64,000 nt of DNA from Shewanella putrefaciens (GTDB lineage: Bacteria > Pseudomonadota > Gammaproteobacteria > Enterobacterales > Shewanellaceae), in contig NZ_CP066369.1 in NCBI RefSeq assembly GCF_016406305.1, positions 948,501-1,012,500 on the forward strand, written 5' to 3'. The translations under genes were made by a program, and so were the position numbers. The notes under the pieces were generated by a model. That model made no database searches and was not told the DNA's origin. It was given only the letters and a program-made list of their open reading frames with translations. Numbering within the stretch: position 1 is the first letter of the stretch; each line of letters opens with the position of its first letter. Shown piece by piece: positions 37,294 to 46,085 of the stretch.

Positions 37294-38171
37294 AGCCGTC
37301 GCCATTACAACCAATCAAAACCTCTATCCCAGATACCGCACTCAAGGTGAGCGATTTGAGCTGGGTTATCGAGGGGAAAACCATTCTCGCGGATATTAAT
37401 TTTGCTTTGCAAAGTGGCCAGATGCTGGGGCTTATTGGCCCTAACGGTGCGGGCAAGTCGAGTCTGCTGCGTTGTATTTACCGCTTTGTACGCCCAAGCC
37501 GTGGCAGTATTAGCCTTTTTAATCAAAATATTGAGCAGTTATCGCCCAAGGCGTTCGCCTGCAAAGTTGCCGTTGTACAGCAGGATACGCCCCATTATTT
37601 TGATATGACGACCGAACAGTTGGTGGCAATGGGATTAACGCCCCATAAGGGCATGTTCGACACCAATTCTAGTGGCGACAGCCAAAGGATTGCTAAGGCG
37701 CTGGAAAAGGTGGGACTAAGCCAAAAACTACATCAACAATATGAGCGTTTGTCCGGCGGCGAAAAGCAGCGAGCCCTGATCGCTCGCGCCATAGTCCAGC
37801 AGCCGCAATTGTTGATTTTGGATGAGCCCACCAATCATCTTGATGTGCGTTATCAGATCCAAATCCTTGAATTAGTAAGGAGTCTTGGTATTAGCGTGAT
37901 AGCCTCAATCCACGATCTCAATTTAGCCAGCGCCCTGTGTGACCGTTTGTTATTGCTCGATAAGGGATCTGTGAGTGCCATGGGCACCCCGTCTGAAGTG
38001 TTAACCGAGGCGCGTATCGCCGATGTCTTTGGTGTCTGCGCGCAGGTATCGAGTCACCCGCAACATGGCAATCCTTTAATAAGCTACTTTTACGGTTATC
38101 AACCGAATCAGAGCTTACACGAGTCGCAGCCCCCCAAACTTTACCCCAGCGAACTTGAGGGGAATGAATGA
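37290..38171 (+). CDS. btuD: Cobalamin ABC transporter ATP-binding protein
   Basis: This 293-residue ATPase energises B12 import. It has Walker A GPNGAGKSSLL (about residue 50), Q-loop VVQQDTP, signature LSGGEKQRALIARAI, Walker B LLILDEPTNHLD and the switch His in SIHDLN, all of the FecE/BtuD iron-B12 type. I prefer GTG 37290, which overlaps the leader ORF stop; an in-frame TTG at 37251 has no binding site. The C-terminus overlaps the btuC start (ATGA). The substrate follows from the riboswitch and neighbours. Confidence 0.9.
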   Translation: MKPSPLQPIKTSIPDTALKVSDLSWVIEGKTILADINFALQSGQMLGLIGPNGAGKSSLLRCIYRFVRPSRGSISLFNQNIEQLSPKAFACKVAVVQQDTPHYFDMTTEQLVAMGLTPHKGMFDTNSSGDSQRIAKALEKVGLSQKLHQQYERLSGGEKQRALIARAIVQQPQLLILDEPTNHLDVRYQIQILELVRSLGISVIASIHDLNLASALCDRLLLLDKGSVSAMGTPSEVLTEARIADVFGVCAQVSSHPQHGNPLISYFYGYQPNQSLHESQPPKLYPSELEGNE

Positions 38172-39316
38172 AGCACGCAATGACACATATGCTCGGTAGT
38201 ATGGTTAATCGTATTTTGACCCCGTTAACGCTACAGCAATGGTTGATCCTAGGATTAGTGGTTCTAGGGATATTAACGCCAATCGCTGCGGCGAGTTTTG
38301 GGGCGGCAACTATTGGTTTTTTAGATGTATTACATGTGTTTATCACTAAGCTGCCCCAGAGTTTTGACACGCTTAACCCAACGACTGTGAATGGCATTAC
38401 AGAGCGGATTGTGATGGAGCTTAGGCTGCCACGGATTTTACTCGCCTTTGTGGCGGGGGCGGGTCTGTCCCTAGCGGGGAGTGTGCTGCAAACCGTGACC
38501 CGCAATCCACTGGCCGATCCCTATTTATTCGGTATTAGTTCTGGCGCTTCCTTTGGGGCGGTCGTTATGCTAACCCTGTTCACGGGATCAGGTTTATTTG
38601 AGAGCGCCGGGGTTGTCGCCAATGCGGGGATCTTCAGTGGTTCCGGGGTATTTGCAGGTTTACTGTGGTTTAGCTTGCCCTTTGGTGCCTTTATTGGTGC
38701 CAGTTTATCTGTGCTGATTGTGCTTGCCTTGTCGGGGCTTGGGCTCAACAGCCAAGTGGAGCGCATGCTGCTTTCCGGTGTGGCGACCTCTTTTATGTTT
38801 GGCGCCTTGACGAGCCTGTTATTGTATTTTGCTAGCCCGCAGGCAACGGCATCGGTACTTTTTTGGAGTTTAGGCAGTTTTGCCAAGGCCAGTTGGTCGT
38901 TGTTGATTTTACCGACCTTAGTCGTCGGCGCGAGCCTGCTGATTATTTTAGGGATGAAACGGCAAATTATGGCGTTGCAAGCCGGGGACGAAACCGCCCA
39001 TACCTTAGGAGTGAATGTGCCTAAGTTGCGACTCAATATGCTGCTGCTCTGCTCTTTGATTACGGCGATTTTAGTCGCTACCTGTGGCGGTATTGGCTTT
39101 GTCGGATTGATGATCCCCCACACGGTACGATTATTATTTCCCGGTCGGCAGCCCATAGTGTTAACCGCCTTGGTGGGGGGATTATTTATGGTGTGGATAG
39201 ATGTGCTCGCCCGCTGTTTACTCGGTAATCAAGAGTTACCCGTGGGCATTATCACCGCCGCCCTCGGGAGTTTTTTCTTCTTACTTATTCTGCGTCGGCG
39301 AAAAGTGGCCAGTTAA
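38168..39316 (+). CDS. btuC: Cobalamin ABC transporter permease
   Basis: The 382-residue FecCD-family permease has about ten membrane helices and the conserved stretches LRLPRILLAFVAGAGLSLAG, RNPLADPYLFGISSGA, and GFVGLMIPHTVR (the coupling helix contacting BtuD). The start overlaps the btuD stop by four bases (ATGA), so translation is coupled. A longer N-terminus than E. coli BtuC (326) carries about 25 extra residues before the first helix. Together with BtuD and the distant BtuF it imports B12 from the periplasm. Confidence 0.93.
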   Translation: MKHAMTHMLGSMVNRILTPLTLQQWLILGLVVLGILTPIAAASFGAATIGFLDVLHVFITKLPQSFDTLNPTTVNGITERIVMELRLPRILLAFVAGAGLSLAGSVLQTVTRNPLADPYLFGISSGASFGAVVMLTLFTGSGLFESAGVVANAGIFSGSGVFAGLLWFSLPFGAFIGASLSVLIVLALSGLGLNSQVERMLLSGVATSFMFGALTSLLLYFASPQATASVLFWSLGSFAKASWSLLILPTLVVGASLLIILGMKRQIMALQAGDETAHTLGVNVPKLRLNMLLLCSLITAILVATCGGIGFVGLMIPHTVRLLFPGRQPIVLTALVGGLFMVWIDVLARCLLGNQELPVGIITAALGSFFFLLILRRRKVAS

Positions 39317-39394
39317 TTTAATGCTTAAGACGTATGGAAAATCGACGTGGGATGCGTCGTAGTGATTCAATTTGGATTAGCAACTGGAGTGTGA

Positions 39395-40447
39395 ATGTCT
39401 CAATCAGCCGTTTCGTTTCAAATAAGCCCTGTGAGCAAAGTACAAGATCAGACAATTCAACAGAAAATAGACCTTAAGACTAAGCCGCCCGGCGCCCTCG
39501 GGCAACTCGAATCCTTAGCATTGCAAATTGCCCGTATACAGGGCGCCGAGCAGCTAAAAATCGTTAATCCTACTCTGTTAGTGTTTGCGGGGGATCATGG
39601 CATCGCGGCAGAAGGGGTGTCGATTGCGCCCAGCGAAGTGACCCGGCAAATGGTGCAAAATTTTGCCCATGGCGGCGCGGCCATCAATGTGTTCTGCCGT
39701 CAGGTGGGGTTTAAGCTCGAAGTGATTGACTGCGGTATTTTAACGCCGCTTGAAGGGGTTGAAGGCATTATCGATCAACGACTTGGCGCCGGTACTGGCG
39801 CTATTCATTTAGAACCCGCTATGGCGCTTGAAACCGTAGATAAAGGGTTTGCCATGGCGCGGGATCTTATTGAGCGCCACCATCAAAGTGGCTGTAATTT
39901 GGTCGCCTTTGGTGAAATGGGCATAGGTAATACTTCTGCCGCCTCTGCCATTATGGCGGCGATGATGCAGCTCGATGTGGCGGAATGCGTTGGCCGTGGC
40001 ACGGGCATTAACAGTGAAACCCTAGAACGTAAGCTGATGTTAATTGAGTTAGCCCTGTTACTGCATCAAAGTGCCTTAACGGGCCCAAGGGCGGTGTTAG
40101 CCTGCCTCGGCGGATTCGAAATAGTGCAGATGACCGGGGCCATGCTGGCTGCCGCCGAACGTAATATGCTGGTGGTCGTGGACGGTTTTATCGCTACCGC
40201 CGCGGCATTAGTCGCAGTACAAATTGCCCCTAATGTGCGTGATTATTTGATATTTGCCCATCAGTCCGAGGAGCAAGGGCACCAGCGCATGTTGGCCCAT
40301 TTACAGGCTAAGCCCTTGTTGTCCCTGGGCTTGAGATTAGGTGAGGGGACTGGGGCCGCCTTGGCATTGCCGCTTATCCAAGCTGCAGTAAATTTTTACA
40401 ATCAAATGGCGAGTTTTAGTGATGCAGGTATTGAGGCTGTTGTATGA
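39395..40447 (+). CDS. cobT: Nicotinate-nucleotide-dimethylbenzimidazole phosphoribosyltransferase
   Basis: The 350-residue cytoplasmic enzyme makes alpha-ribazole phosphate from dimethylbenzimidazole and nicotinate mononucleotide, activating the lower ligand of B12. Signature segments: [10 protein letters not shown] (about 30), [28 protein letters not shown], and [15 protein letters not shown] near the C-terminus containing the catalytic glutamate. Length equals the family norm. GGAG lies before ATG 39395, and the gap from btuC is 78 bases. Confidence 0.97.
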   Translation: MSQSAVSFQISPVSKVQDQTIQQKIDLKTKPPGALGQLESLALQIARIQGAEQLKIVNPTLLVFAGDHGIAAEGVSIAPSEVTRQMVQNFAHGGAAINVFCRQVGFKLEVIDCGILTPLEGVEGIIDQRLGAGTGAIHLEPAMALETVDKGFAMARDLIERHHQSGCNLVAFGEMGIGNTSAASAIMAAMMQLDVAECVGRGTGINSETLERKLMLIELALLLHQSALTGPRAVLACLGGFEIVQMTGAMLAAAERNMLVVVDGFIATAAALVAVQIAPNVRDYLIFAHQSEEQGHQRMLAHLQAKPLLSLGLRLGEGTGAALALPLIQAAVNFYNQMASFSDAGIEAVV

Positions 40448-40568
40448 TGTGTGCCAGTTAAGTCGCTTATTTAACTTATTTAACTTGTTTAAAATAATGA
40501 CAATAACTTTTAGCCAACTGTTTTAACCTTAAACCTTGCAGCAAGTGTTAACTCACTAAGGATGCTTT

Positions 40569-41357
40569 ATGTCAGAACGCGAAAGCTGGCACAAAGAGAT
40601 AGATTTATTTTTAGTTGCCATGGGCTATTTTACCCGCATTCCTATGCCCAAATGGGTGGAGGTCGATGCGGATAAATTAAACAAGGCGAGCCGTTATTTT
40701 GGTCTCGTCGGTTTGTTGGTCGGTCTGTTAAGCGCCATTGTATTTTGGCTGACGCAGAACTGGCTGCCTGCGGGGGTGTCTGTGCTCCTGGCTATGGTGA
40801 CCGGCGTCTTGCTCACCGGCGGATTCCACGAGGATGGATTAGCCGATACCTTCGATGGTTTCGGTGGCGGTTGGACGGCCGAAGACAAGCTACGCATTAT
40901 GAAAGACTCGCGCCTCGGTAGCTATGGCGCTCTGGCCTTGATGTTAGTGTTGCTACTGAAATGGCAGTTATTGGTCGAGTTGGCGCTGTATGATCCTGTG
41001 GTCGCGGGATCGGCATTGATTGTGGCGCATACCGTGAGCCGCGTGGTTGCCGCCAGTATTATCTTTACCGAAAAGTATGTGCGCGACGATGAGACCAGCA
41101 AGTCTAAGCCATTATCGCAACATCAAGGTGTTAATGAGTTATTTATCCTAGTTTCCAGCGGTGTGTTAGTGTTGCTTTTCCTTAAGGGCCTAGCCGCACT
41201 GTCACTCTTATTAGTGATGATAGGCTTACGTCGATTATTTGTGGTTATTTTTAGGCGTCAGATTGGTGGTTATACCGGTGACACCCTAGGCGCCGCGCAG
41301 CAAATATCTGAAATAGTGTGTTATTTCGTGCTGCTGGTCGTAGGTAGCATACTGTGA
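40569..41357 (+). CDS. cobS: Adenosylcobinamide-GDP ribazoletransferase (cobalamin synthase)
   Basis: The 262-residue polytopic inner-membrane enzyme joins AdoCbi-GDP with alpha-ribazole (phosphate) to give adenosylcobalamin (phosphate). Conserved parts are GYFTRIPMP near the N-terminus, the acidic metal-binding motif EDGLADTFDGFGGG (about residues 93-106), and KDSRLGSYG. A Shine-Dalgarno AAGGA precedes ATG 40569. The stop overlaps the GTG start of cobU, so the two are translationally coupled. Confidence 0.97.
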   Translation: MSERESWHKEIDLFLVAMGYFTRIPMPKWVEVDADKLNKASRYFGLVGLLVGLLSAIVFWLTQNWLPAGVSVLLAMVTGVLLTGGFHEDGLADTFDGFGGGWTAEDKLRIMKDSRLGSYGALALMLVLLLKWQLLVELALYDPVVAGSALIVAHTVSRVVAASIIFTEKYVRDDETSKSKPLSQHQGVNELFILVSSGVLVLLFLKGLAALSLLLVMIGLRRLFVVIFRRQIGGYTGDTLGAAQQISEIVCYFVLLVVGSIL

Positions 41358-41989
41358 TCCACTTAGTTTTAGGCGGTGCCCGTAGTGGTAAGAGCCGCTA
41401 CGGTGAATCCCTTGTGCGCCAATATACAGCGCTGGGGTTCGATGCCTGCTATGTGGCGACGGCGCAGGCATTGGATGCTGAAATGGTGACACGCATCGCC
41501 ATGCATCAAAAGGAGCGCTTAGGGGATGATATCGAGTGGCAACTATTCGAGGAACCGCTAGCCCTAACGGCACTGCTAAAGCGATTGGCAAAACCGGGGC
41601 GAGTGATTTTAGTCGATTGTCTAACCCTTTGGTTAACCAATCAATTACTCGCCTCTAATCCTAAGTATGATGAACCAGCTCCGACCGAGTGGCATGCAGC
41701 AACTGACTTTGCGACTGACTTCTCAACTGACTTTAAAACAGCAAATTCTGGCAATAATGCGCTGGCGAATTGGCAGGCAGAAAAAACCGCTTTTATCGAT
41801 TCCCTTGCCGAACTCGAAGGTGTGGTGATTTTGATCGGCAACGAAGTCGGCTCTGGCATAGTGCCCTTAGGTGAGTTAAGCCGGCAATTTGTCGACGAGG
41901 CGGGCTGGCTCAATCAAGCCGTTGCGGCCTTAGCCGACAATGTCACCTTAGTGGTGGCGGGTTTACCCTTGGCATTAAAGCCTGTTTAG
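41354..41989 (+). CDS. cobU: Adenosylcobinamide kinase / guanylyltransferase, with an acidic insert
   Basis: CobU phosphorylates adenosylcobinamide and adds GMP. P-loop GGARSGKSRYGE at the N-terminus, the DCLTLWLTN block and GNEVGSGIVP near the C-terminus are all present. At 211 residues it is about 30 longer than the E. coli enzyme. The extra stretch (about residues 100-135) holds three TDF repeats (ATDF, STDF) coded by a 12-base tandem repeat around 41697-41735. It starts at GTG 41354, overlapping the cobS stop. The insert lies in a surface loop region, so activity is probably kept. Confidence 0.95.
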   Translation: MIHLVLGGARSGKSRYGESLVRQYTALGFDACYVATAQALDAEMVTRIAMHQKERLGDDIEWQLFEEPLALTALLKRLAKPGRVILVDCLTLWLTNQLLASNPKYDEPAPTEWHAATDFATDFSTDFKTANSGNNALANWQAEKTAFIDSLAELEGVVILIGNEVGSGIVPLGELSRQFVDEAGWLNQAVAALADNVTLVVAGLPLALKPV

Positions 41990-42088
41990 CATTAAAGCCC
42001 ATTTAGCATTTAAAGGCAGTATAGGCTTGGCTGAGGTGAGTTAAGCCTGCTTGCTTAATATTCGTCAACGAGAATCAGTTGTTAATCT

Positions 42089-43705
42089 ATGTCCATTCCC
42101 AACCCAGACAAAGCCCGCGTACTTAATCACCCGGCCCAGATAAGCCTTGGCCATAGTGCTAAGGTGCTGATGGTGCAGGGCACTACCTCGGATGCGGGCA
42201 AAAGTACGCTGGTGGCGGGTATTTGTCGTTTGCTTGTCCGTCAGGGCTGTAAGGTTGCGCCCTTTAAGCCGCAAAATATGGCGCTTAATAGCGCAGTTAC
42301 AATCGATGGCGGCGAGATTGGCCGCGCACAGGCCTTGCAAGCCGCGGCCTGTCATCTTGAGCCTCATACGGATTTTAATCCCATTCTCCTTAAGCCAAGT
42401 TCGGACACGGGCGCGCAGATTATTGTTCAGGGTAAAGCGTTAACGACGCTCGAAGCCTCGGCCTTTTTTGGCCCTAAATCTAAAGATTACAAAGCGATGG
42501 CACTCGGTGCTGTGCTGGACTCCTTCGCGCGATTGAAGGCCCAGTATCAAACCATAGTGGTCGAAGGTGCGGGTAGCCCGGCGGAGATCAACCTGCGTGA
42601 GGGCGATATTGCCAATATGGGGTTTGCCGAAGCGGTTGATTGCCCCGTGATTATCATTGCCGATATCGACAAGGGCGGGGTATTTGCCCATTTAGTCGGG
42701 ACCTTAGCTTTGTTATCCGAGTCGGAGCAGGCGCGGGTAAAGGGCTTTGTGATCAATCGTTTTCGGGGCGATATTAGCCTGTTGCAATCAGGGCTCGATT
42801 GGCTCGAAGCCTATACCCAAAAGCCCGTGTTAGGCGTGCTGCCCTACCTGCATGATCTTCATCTGGATGCCGAAGATGCGCTGATAGATTCGCCAAATAA
42901 GCAGGCGAAGAGTCGTTTTAAAGTGCGGGTGCTGGTGTATCCGCGCACCAGCAATCACACGGATTTTGATCCGCTTAGGCTGCATCCCGATATTGATTTT
43001 GATTATGTGTCACTGCAGACCCAAACCGCGGAACACACCACTCATTTGCCTGCCGCCGATTTATTGATTTTGCCCGGCAGTAAGAATGTGCGCGCCGATT
43101 TGGCCTTTCTACGCCAGCAAGGCTGGGATAAAGAGCTCGCAAAACACCTGCGTTATGGCGGTAAAGTGTTAGGGATTTGCGGCGGTTATCAAATGTTAGG
43201 TCAAAGCATTGCCGATCCCATGGGGATTGAAGACTCCCTCGGTACGAGCCAAGGGCTGGGATATTTGCCCATAGCCACCGAATTTAAGGCTGAAAAACAG
43301 CTACGTAGGGTCACAGGCCATTTAGCACTGCAAGGGCAGAATGTTGAGGTAAAAGGCTATGAGATCCACTGCGGCGAGTCCCAATATCTAGGCTCAAGTA
43401 TGGCCGACAAACCAGCCCCATTATGGCTGAAAAGTGAGAATTGTCTTGACCAACAGCAGGATAACTCCTTTGCCGATGGCTGTTTGAGTGACGATGGACA
43501 AATTTTGGGGACCTATTTGCATGGGCTGTTCGATAGCCCTGAGGCGTGCCAGTTAATCCTGCGCTGGGCGGGATTAGAAGATGCCCAGACCATTGATATT
43601 AATGCCATTCGAGAACAACAACTGGATCGTTTGGCCGATGTACTGGCCGAACATCTAGACTTACCACAATTACAGATAATCTTAACCGCATCAGTTAAGT
43701 CGTAG
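42089..43705 (+). CDS. cobQ: Cobyric acid synthase (glutamine-dependent amidotransferase)
   Basis: The 538-residue enzyme amidates adenosylcobyrinic a,c-diamide at four carboxylates. The N-terminal synthetase half has the dethiobiotin-synthetase-like P-loop [13 protein letters not shown] and [10 protein letters not shown]. The C-terminal class I glutaminase-like half has the nucleophile Cys in [11 protein letters not shown] (about residue 370) and the His in GTYLHGLFD. It belongs to the de novo or cobyric-acid branch, whereas every other cob gene here serves salvage, and no cbiB/cobD-type gene is in this window. It starts about 100 bases after cobU. Confidence 0.96.
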   Translation: MSIPNPDKARVLNHPAQISLGHSAKVLMVQGTTSDAGKSTLVAGICRLLVRQGCKVAPFKPQNMALNSAVTIDGGEIGRAQALQAAACHLEPHTDFNPILLKPSSDTGAQIIVQGKALTTLEASAFFGPKSKDYKAMALGAVLDSFARLKAQYQTIVVEGAGSPAEINLREGDIANMGFAEAVDCPVIIIADIDKGGVFAHLVGTLALLSESEQARVKGFVINRFRGDISLLQSGLDWLEAYTQKPVLGVLPYLHDLHLDAEDALIDSPNKQAKSRFKVRVLVYPRTSNHTDFDPLRLHPDIDFDYVSLQTQTAEHTTHLPAADLLILPGSKNVRADLAFLRQQGWDKELAKHLRYGGKVLGICGGYQMLGQSIADPMGIEDSLGTSQGLGYLPIATEFKAEKQLRRVTGHLALQGQNVEVKGYEIHCGESQYLGSSMADKPAPLWLKSENCLDQQQDNSFADGCLSDDGQILGTYLHGLFDSPEACQLILRWAGLEDAQTIDINAIREQQLDRLADVLAEHLDLPQLQIILTASVKS

Positions 43706-43720
43706 GATGAACATCAAACC

Positions 43721-44344
43721 ATGACAACAGCAAACGATAATAATCAAGAGCAATTAAAGGCCGAACGCCACAGGGCACGCCAACAAAAACTCAAAGCGGG
43801 AGTCGACGCTAAAATTGCCGCCGCCCAGGATGAAAAGGGCATTTTGTTAGTCTTAACCGGCAATGGCAAAGGCAAGTCGACCTCAGGTTTTGGTACTGTC
43901 GCCCGCGCTGTTGGCCACGGTAAAAAAGCCGCCGTGGTGCAGTTTATCAAGGGCACTTGGGAGTGCGGTGAGCGTAACTTACTCGAAGGTGCAGGGGTTG
44001 AATTTCATGTGATGGGCACCGGATTTACCTGGGAAACCCAAGATAAAGAAAAAGATACCGCCGCAGCCGAGCTTGCATGGGAAGCCGCCGAAAAACTGCT
44101 GCAAGATGAGTCTATCGATTGCCTTATGCTCGATGAGCTGACCTATATGGTGAGTTACCATTACTTGGACGTAGAGCGGGTGCTCAGTGCACTTAAAAAT
44201 CGTCCACCCATGCAGCATGTGATCATCACTGGCCGCGCCTGCCATCGCGCCATTATCGAACTGGCCGATACCGTCAGTGAAGTGCAACCGATAAAACATG
44301 CTTTTGACGCCGGAATAAAAGCACAGCCTGGGTTTGATTATTAA
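43721..44344 (+). CDS. cobO: Corrinoid adenosyltransferase (BtuR/CobO)
   Basis: The 207-residue ATP:co(I)rrinoid adenosyltransferase attaches the upper adenosyl ligand. It has P-loop LTGNGKGKSTSGFGT (about residues 47-61), VVQFIKGTWECGERN, and DELTYMVSYHYLD. The N-terminal 35 residues are basic and coiled, as in BtuR. It follows cobQ by 15 bases and ends the continuous salvage operon. The downstream 1.9 kb is repeat-rich and seems inserted before the DUF2235-btuF genes. Confidence 0.96.
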   Translation: MTTANDNNQEQLKAERHRARQQKLKAGVDAKIAAAQDEKGILLVLTGNGKGKSTSGFGTVARAVGHGKKAAVVQFIKGTWECGERNLLEGAGVEFHVMGTGFTWETQDKEKDTAAAELAWEAAEKLLQDESIDCLMLDELTYMVSYHYLDVERVLSALKNRPPMQHVIITGRACHRAIIELADTVSEVQPIKHAFDAGIKAQPGFDY

Positions 44345-44428
44345 GCAGAGCGTGTGTCGCTATAGCCATAAAGCGACATTTCCTATACCCATATGGGGCA
44401 GAGATAAAATGGCGGCCATGCCGCCAAC

Positions 44429-44685
44429 GGTCACTGTTGCAACAATGGCAATCCTAACTACCCCTTACACTGTCCGTTTAGCTAAAATGATATTGCCCCA
44501 AAGCAAGACAGTTAAGCTACACGCATTACGCATTAATTGACATTGCTTCCCCAGTGACACGCCGTGAACTCATCCCTGAGGGCTCTACTAAAACATACAT
44601 GTTTTAGAAGGTCACTGGTGCAACAATGGCAATCTTAACTACCCCTTACACTGTCCGTTTAGCTAAAATGATATTTGCCCCAAAG
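44429..44685 (+). repeat. 75-bp direct repeat pair
   Basis: The block from GGTCACT through CCCCAAAG occurs at 44429-44503 and 44610-44685, with two substitutions and one inserted T. The copies flank a small inverted-repeat-bounded segment. The first part of the block (GTCACTGGTGCAACAATG) also occurs near 31184, so it belongs to a wider family. Confidence 0.85.
44551..44618. mobile_element. 68-bp palindromic segment with 8-bp terminal inverted repeats
   Basis: Perfect ends CCAGTGAC (44551-44558) and GTCACTGG (44611-44618) enclose an inner perfect hairpin CTAAAACAT-AC-ATGTTTTAG (44588-44607). Size and shape resemble a miniature inverted-repeat or REP-like unit. No transposase is near. Confidence 0.5.
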
Positions 44686-44708
44686 TGTGTTTCGTAGTTT
44701 GAATGCTT

Positions 44709-44972
44709 TAATCAAAATCAAAGTCGTGGTGCTTCACCCCACACCCGACCAAGGAGGACTGCTCGTCCTATCCTCCTTGGATGCTCCAAGACGCCCCCAA
44801 CGGAGTTGAAAGCTCCTTGTGCTCATTGCCAAATTTGCTATCGCTTCCGAAGGATGCGTCCCTGCACCTGCGAAAGCTAGTCGGTCATCCATGACCGAAC
44901 TCACGCACTCTTTATTAAATCAAGAGCTCTATTCGCCCTGCGGCAACTCCGAGGGGAGGTGTATTCCTTGGA
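44709..44972 (-). repeat. Dispersed hairpin-rich intergenic element, copy C (short form)
   Basis: It shares with copy A the CTTC-loop hairpin, the identical stem CCAAGGAGGA/TCCTCCTTGG (44749-44758, 44771-44780), the AACGGAGTTGAAAG block and the right end CGGCAACTCCGAGGGG plus AGGTGTATTCCTTGG. Between them the hairpins differ: here CGGTCAT-CC-ATGACCG (44882-44897). The left 400 bases of copies A and B are missing. A 100-codon frame overlapping it is not called. Confidence 0.85.
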
Positions 44973-45150
44973 GTTTTGAGTCGTTAGTTAGCGATTCATC
45001 AGCAAAAATAAGCGCGAAAAATGAGAAAGCTAAAACGATATCAAGTGATTACCCATCAAACTGTATGAAAAACCGCTACCGCAAAAAAGCAAATTCCTAT
45101 AGCATCATTTATACCAATTGACATGGATGTGGCAGCGGCCATATTTAAGA

Positions 45151-45215
45151 TTGAGTCAACAAGCGATTTATGCCCTGCAAACAGCGCAGCGCATAAATAC
45201 TAAGACGTTATGTGC
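45151..45215 (+). other. attC-like site upstream of the 115-residue ORF
   Basis: An imperfect palindrome has nested arms ATTTATGC/GCATAAAT (45166-45173, 45191-45198) and CTGC/GCAG. It starts with CAACAAGCG and ends in GTTATGTGC (45207-45215). The ends resemble integron attC core sites, though the left core is degenerate. Confidence 0.45.
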
Positions 45216-45244
45216 CAATTTGAAATCGGAGTAATTTATAAAGC

Positions 45245-45592
45245 ATGAGTATTACTGGAAAAGAGGCCGTTGTTTTTCTATCTACTATCGAAGATAGAGT
45301 TTCACTGTTCAAAAAAGATAACACTGATAAGTTTTGGAGTTACAAAATAAAATCAGCTAAAAAAACGGAATTTGCCTTTGACCCTAATACCAAAACTGGC
45401 CTGTTTATCCGGATTGATCGCGAACCTCCAGTTTTTGCTGGTGTTGAGAACGTTGAACGTATTTCCGGGAAGGATGTATCAACGGCACTTGGCAGAGTAT
45501 TTTCTGGCGGCCTGCATAAAGCCAACTATCAGGCATCCATAAAAGACGTTTCGGTACTGGAATCATTAATTAGTTACTATGAAAGTTTATAA
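45245..45592 (+). CDS. Small protein of unknown function in a cassette-like setting
   Basis: The 115-residue soluble, mixed-charge protein has no signal peptide or membrane helix. I recognise no domain. A GGAG lies 12 bases before ATG 45245. It begins 30 bases after an attC-like GTTATGTGC, and the exact inverse GCACATAAC starts on the base right after its stop codon. One short ORF filling the space between two such half-sites is how integron gene cassettes are built, so I infer a captured cassette. Function cannot be told; toxin-antitoxin or anti-phage genes are common in cassettes, but nothing here shows that. Confidence 0.6.
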   Translation: MSITGKEAVVFLSTIEDRVSLFKKDNTDKFWSYKIKSAKKTEFAFDPNTKTGLFIRIDREPPVFAGVENVERISGKDVSTALGRVFSGGLHKANYQASIKDVSVLESLISYYESL

Positions 45593-45606
45593 GCACATAA
45601 CAAGCG
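45593..45606 (+). other. attC left-end-like half site directly after the ORF stop
   Basis: GCACATAAC (45593-45601) followed by AAGCGC resembles the start of a Vibrio/Shewanella attC and is the exact reverse complement of GTTATGTGC at 45207-45215. No matching right half is seen downstream, so this attC is truncated or decayed. Confidence 0.5.
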
Positions 45607-45779
45607 CATCATAGTGGAAATTTTACTCGCTGGAAAAGCGCTCCTAAAATCTCCATAGGCAAATCGTTACCCATAGAAATTTTAATCCGAGACTAACTAA
45701 TCCGAACTAAAAGTCTGACTCGGAAATGTCCAAAAACTTGCTGAGTATTTATTTAAAACTTACAGGCTACGTCGATGCT

Positions 45780-45945
45780 AAACAGGTGAGCCATGGTGAT
45801 TAGCGAGCATCCAGGGAGGGACTTGAACAACGTCCCTGTTTAACAGCCAGTTCGCCGTCCATGGCTCTCGTTCATAAACGTAGAAACCCTAGGTTTCTAT
45901 TCACCGTGTCGGTGAGCGAATACCATGGTTCGCCCTTCAATAGGG
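45780..45945. repeat. Partial hairpin repeat E
   Basis: The segment containing CCAGTTCGCCGTCCATGGCTCTCG (written in part) around 45838-45862 is the reverse complement of 31813-31838 in copy D, with one change. Other hairpins are GGGAC/GTCCC (about 45816-45834), AGAAACC-CTA-GGTTTCT (about 45882-45899) and TCACCG/CGGTGA (about 45901-45914). It looks like a fragment of the same family. Confidence 0.6.
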
Positions 45946-45953
45946 GCCTGCAT

Positions 45954-46085
45954 TTAAGAACCAAGCAATAATTCATTTAGTGATATTAGCCCTTCCATAT
46001 TTAACGTTCCTCTGTCCAAATCCTTGTTAAAGAAAGCATTAATCCTCTCTCGTAAGAAAATTGCGCATGCAAACTGTAGTTGCAT
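45954..46085 (-). pseudogene. Short protein-like frame, possible gene remnant
   Basis: A 43-codon frame (ATG 46083-46085 to stop 45954-45956) reads like real protein: an amphipathic helix around LRERINAFFNKDLDRG, then LNMEGLISLNELL. It has no ribosome binding site, and a stop lies a few codons before the ATG in frame. It may be the 3' end of a lost accessory gene. Low certainty. Confidence 0.25.

Noticed and set aside
40462..40500. TTATTTAAC tandem repeats between cobT and cobS as an operator
   Set aside because: Only two and a half 9-bp units in AT-rich spacer DNA, with no symmetry or known match.
44334..44540. 68-codon frame overlapping the cobO end
   Set aside because: It lies in the first 75-bp direct repeat, has no binding site, and has a low-complexity translation.
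44819..45121. 100-codon frame over repeat copy C
   Set aside because: Its first half is the repeat end, and the second half has no protein-like composition.
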